From JBDTNL01 sp039933785 (GTDB taxonomy: Bacteria > Acidobacteriota > Thermoanaerobaculia > Multivoradales > JAGPDF01): DNA of 64,000 nt. The stretch spans positions 1-64,000 of the forward strand of contig JBDTNL010000005.1 in assembly GCA_039933785.1 (NCBI GenBank), given 5' to 3'. Numbering within the stretch: the first letter of the stretch is position 1; every line of letters begins with the position of its first letter. The position numbers and the translations under genes were made by a program. Positions 51,093 to 58,478 of this stretch are shown in pieces. The notes beneath the pieces were generated by a model. That model did no database searches. It saw nothing but the letters and a program-made list of their open reading frames with translations, and was not told the origin of the DNA.

Positions 51093-51814
51093 CCCCGCTG
51101 CTTGAGGATCGGCGCGGTGAGGTCGCTCAAGCGGGAGCGTTGCCGGCCGTCGCCATCGAAGTTGCCCGGAGCGAGCCAGGTCGAGAACGCTTCCTGGAGC
51201 GCCGGCCACTCCCTGTCGATCGCGGCGTACCAGGCGGTATTCCGATTGCGGCCCTTGTACACGGTCGCCTGCCGGAAGATCCCCTCGTAAGAGAAGCCCA
51301 GGCGTTGTGCCGCGTCGCGCGACGGCTGGTTCAGCGCATCGCATTTCCACTCGTAGCGCCGGTAGCCGAGCTCAAAGGCGTACTTCATACACAGATACAT
51401 CGCCTCGGTGGCGGCCGGGCTGCGCTGGAGACTCGGCGAGTAGTGGATGTGGCCGACCTCGATCGAGCCCATCGCGGGCACGATGTTGAGATAGCTCGAA
51501 ACTCCCACCGGCCGGCCGGTCGAACGATCGACGACGGCGAAGAACAGGGGATCGTCGCCGGCGCAGACTGTGCTCATCCAGTGCTGATACTCGACGAGGT
51601 TCGGAAACGGCCCGTACCCGAGATAGGTCCAGCTCTTGCCACTCTCGTCGGCCGCGTCGGCGGCGAACAAAGCCTCGGAATGCTGCTCGACCGAGAGGGG
51701 TTCGAGACGGCAGGTGCGCCCTTGGATAATTTCGCGCTGGGGGCGGATCGGCGGCTTCCAGTCCGCGACGGGGAAGCCGATAGGTTGGCCAAGCGAGTTG
51801 CGCAGAGAGTCCAT
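51089..51814 (-). CDS. GNAT family N-acetyltransferase
   Basis: 241 residues. 'RTCRLEPLSVEQHSEALFAA' starts the domain, 'GSIEVGHIHYSPSLQRSPAATEAMYL' is strand 4 plus the acetyl-CoA loop, and 'YEWKCDALNQPSRDAAQRLGFSYEG' is the C-terminal signature of RimJ/RimL-like members. The ATG at 51814 is preceded by TAAGCT seven bases upstream, and the preceding in-frame residues are Pro/Arg-rich and unlikely. Similar proteins are often annotated as amino-acid or toxin acetylases; the substrate is unknown. Confidence 0.85.
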   Translation of the reverse strand: MDSLRNSLGQPIGFPVADWKPPIRPQREIIQGRTCRLEPLSVEQHSEALFAADAADESGKSWTYLGYGPFPNLVEYQHWMSTVCAGDDPLFFAVVDRSTGRPVGVSSYLNIVPAMGSIEVGHIHYSPSLQRSPAATEAMYLCMKYAFELGYRRYEWKCDALNQPSRDAAQRLGFSYEGIFRQATVYKGRNRNTAWYAAIDREWPALQEAFSTWLAPGNFDGDGRQRSRLSDLTAPILKQRG

Positions 51815-51824
51815 GCCGTTGAGC

Positions 51825-52472
51825 TTACGGCGAGGAGTGGTCGGCGGGCGAGGGCCGCACTCTGTGCTCGACGGCGCAATCGGCACAGCGAGCCGATTCG
51901 CTGCGGCCGGGGAACGGGTAACCGCACGTGGGACAGGCAGACGAGGTCTGGATGTCCGCGGTGCTCACGTCGTAGCGCGAGCGGAGCAGCCCGGCCAGCC
52001 GCAGGATGACTGCGGCGCACTCGGCGGCGGTAAGGCGTCGGAGCCCGACCGATGCCTCGAGCCGGGCATCGAACCGCGGAAAGTGTGGCGCCTCGCCCCA
52101 CTTCCAGTGGGGATCGGTGGCCGTGCGACTCCGGCCGAGCAGATGCATATGCATCCGACGGTGCGCCCGCACTTCCTTGACGCCGGCGGGTTCGGCGTCG
52201 TCGTGGAGGGACCAATTTGACGCTTCCCAGTAGTTGACGCAGCCGCCCTCGAGCTGCGGCAGGGTCTGGAGCATGGCGGCACCGGATGCGGCGATCAGGA
52301 AGGACCATTGCGCGAGCTCGTCGGGCGAGAGCTCGCTACGTTCCCACACGGGTCGCGGCGGCTCGACCCGCAGGTGGCCGCCGTCGGCGCGGTCGAGCAG
52401 CAGGGATCCTTCCCCGGGCAGAACGATCTGCCCGCCGAGGCAAGCGAAGAGAGTGCGATTCCCTAGGGCCAT
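51825..52472 (-). CDS. HIT-like domain protein with C-terminal zinc ribbon
   Basis: 215 residues. The central part has 'NYWEASNWSLHDDAEP' followed by 'HRRMHMHLLGRS', an H-x-H-x-x-x-R stretch placed like the HIT/GalT catalytic histidines, then 'DPHWKWGEAPHFPRF'. The last 40 residues hold a four-cysteine zinc ribbon: 'SACPTCGYPF' and 'ARCADCAVEH'. HIT proteins act on nucleoside phosphates; the fusion here has no assigned role. Its start overlaps the HAD gene end by 10 bp, so the two are co-transcribed. Confidence 0.6.
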   Translation of the reverse strand: MALGNRTLFACLGGQIVLPGEGSLLLDRADGGHLRVEPPRPVWERSELSPDELAQWSFLIAASGAAMLQTLPQLEGGCVNYWEASNWSLHDDAEPAGVKEVRAHRRMHMHLLGRSRTATDPHWKWGEAPHFPRFDARLEASVGLRRLTAAECAAVILRLAGLLRSRYDVSTADIQTSSACPTCGYPFPGRSESARCADCAVEHRVRPSPADHSSP

Positions 52473-53149
52473 AACTCCCTCAGTTGCACCACGCCGGCGA
52501 GGATCGCCGTATGGGGCGCCTCGACCAGGCGGTCGCGCGTGTGCGCTCCGGTGAGGACTGCTAGGTTCCAGCGCACACCCGCCGCGTGGCCGGCGCGAAG
52601 GTCGAGGACCGTGTCGCCGACGTTGGCTACGGCGCTCGAGTGCTCGACGCCGGTCTCCCGCATGGCGCGCTGGATGAGATCGGGGCTCGGCCGCCCGCGA
52701 CTCACGTCGTCGCCGCAGACGATTGCGTCGACGGCGCCCGGACCCCAGCGAAGCTCGTGGAGTAGCCGCTCGACGAGCGCACGCTCGAAGCCGGTGTTCA
52801 AGGCAACGCGAATTCCCGCGGCCCTGAGCCAGGCGATGGTTTCTTGCGCACCGGGCGTCGCCCGCGCGCCGTCGCGTTCGTAGCGTTCCACGAGCCGTCG
52901 GTGAAATGAGGCGTAGATCCCGCGCACGCGCTCAGCCTTGTCGGGTCCTTCGGGCACGCAGCTTTCGAGGGCGGCTCGTTTCGACCCTCCGCGCAGATCG
53001 CTGAGACGACTCGGAGAAATCCGCAGGCCGTGCTCCTCGAGGGCGGCGGTGAATGCCTCGGGCACCTCGCCCCGATCCTCGACGGTCGTCCCCGCCATGT
53101 CGAGGATCACCAACGCTGGACGCGCGACATTCTCAGTCTCGAGGGTCAT
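52463..53149 (-). CDS. phosphonatase-like HAD hydrolase
   Basis: 228 residues. HAD motif I 'LVILDMAGTTVED' (nucleophile Asp17), as in phosphonoacetaldehyde hydrolase and phosphonatase-like proteins; motif II 'VALNTGF'; and motif IV 'NVGDTVLDLRAGHAAGV'. The Lys that forms a Schiff base in true phosphonatase is not evident near the expected cap position, so a plain phosphatase is likely. The ATG at 53149 gives 9 residues before the first strand. Divergent from the AtuA operon. Confidence 0.8.
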   Translation of the reverse strand: MTLETENVARPALVILDMAGTTVEDRGEVPEAFTAALEEHGLRISPSRLSDLRGGSKRAALESCVPEGPDKAERVRGIYASFHRRLVERYERDGARATPGAQETIAWLRAAGIRVALNTGFERALVERLLHELRWGPGAVDAIVCGDDVSRGRPSPDLIQRAMRETGVEHSSAVANVGDTVLDLRAGHAAGVRWNLAVLTGAHTRDRLVEAPHTAILAGVVQLRELWP

Positions 53150-53278
53150 GGTCGGAATTCCGCGCCCGTGGGGCGCGCCCAGTCTAGCGCTTCGAACGGA
53201 CCCGCACGAGGCGACGCAGGTCGAGAAGCGATCCTCCGGGAGCTTCGAAGGCGCCCGTGCTGGTAGGCTTCGCGGGTC

Positions 53279-54646
53279 ATGCGTACGGTTCGAATCGCCA
53301 ACGGGCAGGGATTTTGGGGAGACAACGTCGACGCGCCGCTCGAGCTGCTGCGCGGCGGTCCGATCGACTACCTCGGCATGGACTATCTGGCCGAGGTGAC
53401 GCTGTCCATCATGATGCGTCAGAAGCTCAAGAATCCGGCGCTCGGCTATGCCACCGATTTCGTCGACTTCATGCGCCGGGCGCTGCCCGACGTCCATTCG
53501 AAGGGCGTGCGGGTCATCACCAATGCCGGCGGGTTGAATCCGGCGGCGTGCCGCGCCAGGCTTTTCGAGATCGCGCGCGAGCTCGGCATCTCGGGGCTCA
53601 GGATCGGGATCGTCGAAGGCGACGATGTCCTGCCACGGCTCGGCGGGTTGATTGCCGCCGGACACGCGATGAAGAACATGGACAACGGTGAGCCGCTCGC
53701 CCCGCTGGCATCGCAGGTGAGCAGCGCCAACGCCTATCTCGGCGCGCGACCGGTGGTCGCGGCGTTGAAGGAGGGCGCGCAGATCGTGCTCTGCGGCCGC
53801 GTCACCGACACCGCGCTGGCGCTCGCGCCGCTCATTCATGAGTATGGCTGGGCGGCGGACGACTGGGATCGTCTGGCCGCCGGCACCATCGCGGGCCACA
53901 TCATCGAGTGCGGCGCGCAGTGCACGGGCGGCAACTTCAGCCGCTTCTGGGAAGTGCCGGAGCTCTGGAACGTCGGCTACCCGATCGTCGAAGTTCGCGA
54001 GGACGGCACGTTCACGGTGACCAAGCATCCAGGCACCGGCGGCATGGTGACGGTCGATACGGTGGCCGAGCAGCTGGTGTACGAGATGGGCGATCCGCGT
54101 GAGTACATCACCCCCGACGTGGTCGCGGATTTTTCCTCGGTCCGGTTGACGCAGGAAGGGCCGGATCGAGTTGGGGTTTCAGGGATTCGCGGCAGCGCCA
54201 ACACGCCGTTCCTCAAGGTCTCGGCGTCGTATCTCGCGGGCTTCAAGTCTTCGGGACAGCTGACCGTCTGCGGGCCCCGCGCGCTCGAGAAGGCGAAGCT
54301 CGCCGCCGAGATCGTCTGGAAGCGCCTGGAGCGCGCCGGCGTGACCTTCGCGCCGAGTGAGTGCTCGACGGAGCTGGTGGGTGTCAACGCCTGCCTGCCG
54401 GGAATCCTCACTCCGCCCACCGAACCGTCGGAAGTGATCGTTCGCCTGGGGGCTCGCGACGTCGACAAGGCGAAGCTCGAGCGCTTCGGCAAGGAGATCG
54501 CGCCGCTGGTTACCGCTGGACCCCCCGGAGTCACCGGCTTCGCGGGCGGACGCCCGAAGCCACAAGAGGTCGTGGCGTATTGGCCAGCTTTGCTCGATCG
54601 CAGAGAGGTCGAGGCGCACGTGCGAGTGAGCGTCGAAGAGGTATGA
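53279..54646 (+). CDS. AtuA-like protein, N-terminal part (DUF1446, acyclic terpene utilisation)
   Basis: 455 residues. 'RIANGQGFWGDNVDAPLELL' at the N-terminus, 'LGMDYLAEVTLSIMMRQK', 'VITNAGGLNPAACRARLFEIA', 'LCGRVTDTALALAPLIHEYGW' and 'HIIECGAQCTGGNFSRFW' are the DUF1446 blocks. AtuA is required for citronellol/geranyl-CoA breakdown in Pseudomonas; its chemistry is unclear. Many homologues carry a C-terminal ~100-residue domain; here that domain is a separate gene two genes downstream. It is the first gene of a tightly coupled operon, with TAGGCT nine bases before the ATG. Confidence 0.9.
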   Translation: MRTVRIANGQGFWGDNVDAPLELLRGGPIDYLGMDYLAEVTLSIMMRQKLKNPALGYATDFVDFMRRALPDVHSKGVRVITNAGGLNPAACRARLFEIARELGISGLRIGIVEGDDVLPRLGGLIAAGHAMKNMDNGEPLAPLASQVSSANAYLGARPVVAALKEGAQIVLCGRVTDTALALAPLIHEYGWAADDWDRLAAGTIAGHIIECGAQCTGGNFSRFWEVPELWNVGYPIVEVREDGTFTVTKHPGTGGMVTVDTVAEQLVYEMGDPREYITPDVVADFSSVRLTQEGPDRVGVSGIRGSANTPFLKVSASYLAGFKSSGQLTVCGPRALEKAKLAAEIVWKRLERAGVTFAPSECSTELVGVNACLPGILTPPTEPSEVIVRLGARDVDKAKLERFGKEIAPLVTAGPPGVTGFAGGRPKPQEVVAYWPALLDRREVEAHVRVSVEEV

Positions 54647-55086
54647 GGCGCCGCTTTCTCTGGTACGCCTCCGCACTCGCCGGTGCGCTGCCTGCCCTCT
54701 TGATCGGGTTCGGCGCCAGCGCGCTCGCCAACAAGGTGCTGTTCGCCCTCTGGGGGCTGTTCGCGGCGTCGCTCTACACGTTGTTTCTGCGCTGGGGTGT
54801 AGCGGCGAATTGGAATCCATGGTTCACCGCCGGGCGCGCCCTGCTGGTTCTCGGTTTTTCCTGCACTCTGCTCGGTCGTCTCGTCACCCGGTACGGCGAG
54901 GATCTCGACCTCGGCGCCCGCGCCCTTCTCAAGTCGTGGTACCGACCGGCGCTGACCCAACCGCAATCGGTTTACACCGCGGCGATCGTGATTGCAGTGG
55001 CGGGGACACTCTGCGTGCTCATTGGGCGCGGTAGCACGAGCGCGTTGCTGCGCCGGCCCACGCCCCCGGGAGGGAGCCCTGGATGA
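54643..55086 (+). CDS. four-helix membrane protein between the two AtuA parts
   Basis: 147 residues, about four hydrophobic segments ('ALAGALPALLIGFGASALA', 'FALWGLFAASLYTLFL', 'GRALLVLGFSCTLLG' and 'YTAAIVIAVAGTLCVLIG') with an acidic loop 'RYGEDLDLG'. No family recognised. The start overlaps the AtuA stop (ATGA) and its own stop overlaps the start of the AtuA C-terminal gene, so translation is coupled on both sides. It may anchor the split AtuA parts at the membrane; that is inference only. Confidence 0.65.
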   Translation: MRRRFLWYASALAGALPALLIGFGASALANKVLFALWGLFAASLYTLFLRWGVAANWNPWFTAGRALLVLGFSCTLLGRLVTRYGEDLDLGARALLKSWYRPALTQPQSVYTAAIVIAVAGTLCVLIGRGSTSALLRRPTPPGGSPG

Positions 55087-55418
55087 AGATTCGACTGGCA
55101 GCGATCGCGCACGCTCGTTCGGGCGACAAGGGCGACGGCAGCAACGTCGGCCTGATTGCAGATTCAGCTGCGGCCTACGAGATCATTCGCCGCGAAGTCA
55201 CCGCCGCCCGCGTGAAAGCGCACTTTCGAGAGGTTTGCCACGGCGAGGTCGAGCGCTTCGAGGTGCCCAATCTGAACGCGCTCAATTTCCTCCTTCACGA
55301 CAGCCTCGGCGGCGGCGGCACCGAGAGCCTGAAGACCGATGCCCAGGGCAAGACGCACGGCCAAGGCATCCTGCAGATGGAAATCGAAGTTCCCGCCGAC
55401 CTTCCCATTCGGAGGTAG
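55083..55418 (+). CDS. AtuA-like C-terminal domain as a separate protein
   Basis: 111 residues. 'RLAAIAHARSGDKGDGSNVGLIA' and 'LNFLLHDSLGGGGTESLKTDAQGKTHGQ' are the conserved blocks of the domain that follows DUF1446 in fused AtuA proteins. As a free protein it likely assembles with the DUF1446 protein. The start overlaps the membrane-protein stop (ATGA), and a SnoaL-like gene begins 6 bp after its stop. Confidence 0.85.
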   Translation: MKIRLAAIAHARSGDKGDGSNVGLIADSAAAYEIIRREVTAARVKAHFREVCHGEVERFEVPNLNALNFLLHDSLGGGGTESLKTDAQGKTHGQGILQMEIEVPADLPIRR

Positions 55419-55424
55419 CTCGCC

Positions 55425-55904
55425 ATGCTCAACGTCTCTCGATTGGGTCTCATCCTCGCGGCGCTGCTGTTGCTCCTCGCCGAGGCCCCTGCGAAGGTCT
55501 CGCCAAAGGGTCCGAACGCGGAGTCACTGCGCGCGGCTGAACTGGCCTTCGCGGCCAGTGTGCGCGAGAAGAACCCGGCGCATTTCGCGGCTGCGGTGGC
55601 GGATGACGCCATCTTCATTTCCGGCAACGACGTGCTGCGCGGCAAGGCGGCGATCGTCAAGGGCTGGGCCTCGCTGTTCACGGCCGACGCTCCGCCCATG
55701 GACTGGCACCCCGAGTTCGCCGAGGTGCAAGACGGCGGTGGGCTGGGCCTGACGCGCGGGCCGTGGAAGATTGACGGCAAGGACAAGGACGGCAAGCCGT
55801 CGCCGCGCTCGGGGGTGTTCAATTCGATCTGGCGGCATGAAACGAACGGCGAGTGGAAGGTGATCTTCGACGCCGGCTGCCCGCCCTGCCCCTGCGCCAA
55901 GTGA
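55425..55904 (+). CDS. secreted DUF4440/SnoaL-like protein
   Basis: 159 residues. A signal peptide ('LGLILAALLLLLAEAPA') precedes an NTF2-like domain: 'RAAELAFAASVREKNPAHFA' as helix 1, 'FISGNDVLRGKAAIVKGWA', and the end strand 'NGEWKVIFDAG'. The last residues 'CPPCPCAK' add a three-cysteine tail, unusual for the family. It overlaps the hydratase gene by 4 bp (GTGA). Catalytic role not assignable. Confidence 0.75.
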   Translation: MLNVSRLGLILAALLLLLAEAPAKVSPKGPNAESLRAAELAFAASVREKNPAHFAAAVADDAIFISGNDVLRGKAAIVKGWASLFTADAPPMDWHPEFAEVQDGGGLGLTRGPWKIDGKDKDGKPSPRSGVFNSIWRHETNGEWKVIFDAGCPPCPCAK

Positions 55905-56698
55905 TCGCCTACGAACGACTGATTCTGGCGCGCCAGGATGACCTGCTGCGCGTCACCCTGCAGGACCCCGAACGCGCGAATGCGCTGTCGCCGCGCCTGC
56001 TCGGTGAGCTCACCGACTGCTACCGCCGCGACTGGCGAGCCGAGGGCGTGCGCGCCATTCTGCTCGACGGCGCGGGCAAGAACTTCTCCGCCGGCGCCGA
56101 TCTCGAGCACCTGAAGGCTTTGCGCCATGCAGGACCGGACGAGAACCTGGCCGACTCGATGCGCCTGCGCGACCTTTTCCAAGCCATCCTCCGGCAGGAG
56201 GCGCTGACTTTGGCGCTGGTGCACGGGGCCTGCGTCGCCGGCGGCTGCGGCATCGCGACGGCGCACGATTTCGTAATCGCCGCCGAGGATGCACGCTTCC
56301 TCTACAGCGAGGCGCGGATCGGATTCGTCGCGGCGCTGGTGGCGACGTTCCTGCCGTTGCGTTTGCGCGGCAGCGACATTCGCGAGCTGCTGCTCAACCC
56401 GGATTTCATCGCCGGACCGCGGGCGCTCGAGATCGGTCTGGTGAACCGGCTCGTTGCGGCCAATGAGCTTCGAGTCGCCGGCGAACGCCTCGCCGGCGAG
56501 ATTCTGAACCGCTCGAGCTCCGAGTCGATCGCGCGCACCAAACGGCTCATGCTTGAAATCGTGGGCATGCCGCTCGATGTGGCCATGGAGCACGCGGCGC
56601 GCGCCAACGCAGAGGCGCGGTCGACCGACGACTGCCGGCGCGGTATCGATACCTTCCTGGCGACCAAAAAGACCCCGCAGTGGCGCTCCGGCGAATGA
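55901..56698 (+). CDS. enoyl-CoA hydratase/isomerase family protein
   Basis: 265 residues from the GTG at 55901, which overlaps the previous stop. Crotonase fold: 'ILLDGAGKNFSAGADLEHLK' is the first oxyanion-hole loop, 'VHGACVAGGCGIATAHDFVIA' the second, and 'ARFLYSEARIGFVAALVA' carries the acidic active-site position. The closing helices start at 'RSSSESIARTKRLM'. In the context of AtuA proteins it is a candidate for the hydratase step of methyl-branched acyl-CoA breakdown (LiuC/AtuE-like), but the substrate is inferred. Confidence 0.88.
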   Translation: MIAYERLILARQDDLLRVTLQDPERANALSPRLLGELTDCYRRDWRAEGVRAILLDGAGKNFSAGADLEHLKALRHAGPDENLADSMRLRDLFQAILRQEALTLALVHGACVAGGCGIATAHDFVIAAEDARFLYSEARIGFVAALVATFLPLRLRGSDIRELLLNPDFIAGPRALEIGLVNRLVAANELRVAGERLAGEILNRSSSESIARTKRLMLEIVGMPLDVAMEHAARANAEARSTDDCRRGIDTFLATKKTPQWRSGE

Positions 56699-57126
56699 AG
56701 CTGCGGCCGCTCCATGCGGTCGCCGTTGCGCTCGTCACTTGGAGCCTCGTCGGACTGGTTGGCCAAACTCGAGAACTCCGGGCCAGATCCCTCGCCCCCG
56801 GTTCGCGCGCGACGCCGGGACAGTGGCGCCTCGCCAGCCGCGGTCGGGAGCGCCTCGAGCGTTGCTTGCGCGCGGCGCTCCCCCTGCTCCCCGAGAACAG
56901 TCTCACGGCGCTCGAGACGCCTCCCGCGGACAACGGATACCTCTACTCCTGGGTGCAGTACGTGCTCCCCGAGCGGCGATTTACCCTGGGCTCGGACGAC
57001 CCGCTGTGGCAGGGCGTCTCACATGTTTTCAGCTACGGAGCGCCGCTCCAGGATCGGCGGCTACGCCTGGGGCAGAACCTCGGCTGCGGTTGGCTCTATG
57101 AGGTGCGCCCGAGGTTTCGTCGTTGA
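56695..57126 (+). CDS. single-pass membrane/secreted protein of unknown function
   Basis: 143 residues: one N-terminal hydrophobic helix ('LHAVAVALVTWSLVGLVG'), an Arg-rich neck, then a small extracytoplasmic domain with 'CLRAALPLLPENSLTALETPP', 'SWVQYVLPERRF' and 'LGCGWLYEVRP'. No family recognised. It overlaps both neighbours by 4 bp (ATGA and TTGA), so it is translated together with the next polytopic protein and probably works with it. Confidence 0.65.
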   Translation: MKLRPLHAVAVALVTWSLVGLVGQTRELRARSLAPGSRATPGQWRLASRGRERLERCLRAALPLLPENSLTALETPPADNGYLYSWVQYVLPERRFTLGSDDPLWQGVSHVFSYGAPLQDRRLRLGQNLGCGWLYEVRPRFRR

Positions 57127-58454
57127 ACGGCCTCGGCTTCGTGGCGGTCGTGCTCTCGGCCGTGGCGCTCGGGACCGCGCTCACGCGGCGGTTCGCGCCT
57201 GGCGCTCCTGACTCCCTGTCTGCTGGCTTCGCCGCCGGCTTGATCGCGTTGCACCTGGTTCTGCAAGCGATGTCGATTCTCGGCCTGGGATGGCACTGGC
57301 TGGTGGCTCCGGCGCTCGGCGCTATCGGCTGGCTGTGGACGCTGCGCTCGGCTCCGGCGCCCGCCCGTGAGCGCTGGGCGTTGGGATGGGGAGACGGCGC
57401 CGCATTCGCCGCGTGCCTGTTGATCTGCGGCCTCGCGGTCGCGATGGCGATCGACAATCCGGACTTCGTTTTCCACTGGGGCCTGAAGGCGCGCAAATTC
57501 GCGCTCGCCGGCGGGCTCGACTTCCGGTTCCTTCAGGCGCCCTCGAATTGGCGTGTGCATCCGGACTATCCGAACCTGCTGCCCGAGCTGTTCGCCATCA
57601 CCTCCCTGGGAGAGCGAAGCTTCCACGAGCCGGTGCTCCTCGCGTGGAGCGGCCTGTTCTTTGCCGCCGCCCTGCTCGCGGCGCGAGAGGCCCTGGCGCG
57701 GCTCGCCGCGGACTCGCTGCGGCGGCAGGCGGCGCTGGCGTTCATCGCATTCAGCGTGGCGGGGTTCGTCATCGCGACGGAGCTGACCGGCAATGCCGAC
57801 GCGCTGATCTCGTGGGCGTTGCTGCTGGCCTTGCCCGCACTGGTCGAGCCGGCGGCGCCCGGAGCAGCTTTCCGGCTCGCGATCGCGGCCGCGCTCGCCG
57901 CCTCGTCCAAAATCGAGGGTGTGCCGCTTGCCGGCTTCATGCTCGCCGGATTCCTGTGGGCCCTGGTCTCGTCGCGGGTTCTTCCTCGTCGAGCGTTGGC
58001 GCTTCGCCTCGCCATGGTGGCGCTGCCGACCGCGCTGGTGGTCGCGCCGTGGCTGGCGATCAATCTCCGCCATTCGCTTTTCTTGACTACCAACTCGGGA
58101 CCGTTCAGCCTGGAGAGGCTCGACCGCGCCATGCCCTTCCTGGCGAGAGCCCTCGGGGCCCACTCCTGGAACGGTGCGACCGCGGTCGTGCTCCTTATCC
58201 CTCTGCTGCTCTGGAGTCGGAGCCTGCGCCCCGCGACCACGGTCTGCGTCGCGCAACTGGCCTTCTATCTCTGGGTGTATTCGACCTCGCCGGTCGATAC
58301 GGCGAGCTACGTTCAATGGAGCTTTCCGCGGCTGCTGCTGCATGTGCTGCCTGCCTTGTGGGTGCTGGCGGCCGGGTGGCACGGCCGGAGCCCGAAGCCC
58401 CTGAGTAGTAGTATTACTGGGGATTTCGCGGATGAATTGCCTCGCTTGCCCTGA
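57123..58454 (+). CDS. polytopic membrane protein, GT-C glycosyltransferase-like
   Basis: 443 residues with about ten to twelve hydrophobic segments. An extracytoplasmic loop after helix 4 contains 'DNPDFVFHWGLKARKFALAG' and 'RVHPDYPNLLPEL', acidic residues placed as in lipid-sugar-dependent GT-C enzymes. The TTG start overlaps the upstream stop (TTGA). The gene ends 24 bp before the kinase gene. Relation to the other GT-C-like gene (6.6-8.2 kb) is in layout only. Substrate unknown. Confidence 0.65.
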   Translation: MNGLGFVAVVLSAVALGTALTRRFAPGAPDSLSAGFAAGLIALHLVLQAMSILGLGWHWLVAPALGAIGWLWTLRSAPAPARERWALGWGDGAAFAACLLICGLAVAMAIDNPDFVFHWGLKARKFALAGGLDFRFLQAPSNWRVHPDYPNLLPELFAITSLGERSFHEPVLLAWSGLFFAAALLAAREALARLAADSLRRQAALAFIAFSVAGFVIATELTGNADALISWALLLALPALVEPAAPGAAFRLAIAAALAASSKIEGVPLAGFMLAGFLWALVSSRVLPRRALALRLAMVALPTALVVAPWLAINLRHSLFLTTNSGPFSLERLDRAMPFLARALGAHSWNGATAVVLLIPLLLWSRSLRPATTVCVAQLAFYLWVYSTSPVDTASYVQWSFPRLLLHVLPALWVLAAGWHGRSPKPLSSSITGDFADELPRLP

Positions 58455-58478
58455 GCGCCTCCCCCAGCGGGAGGCCGT

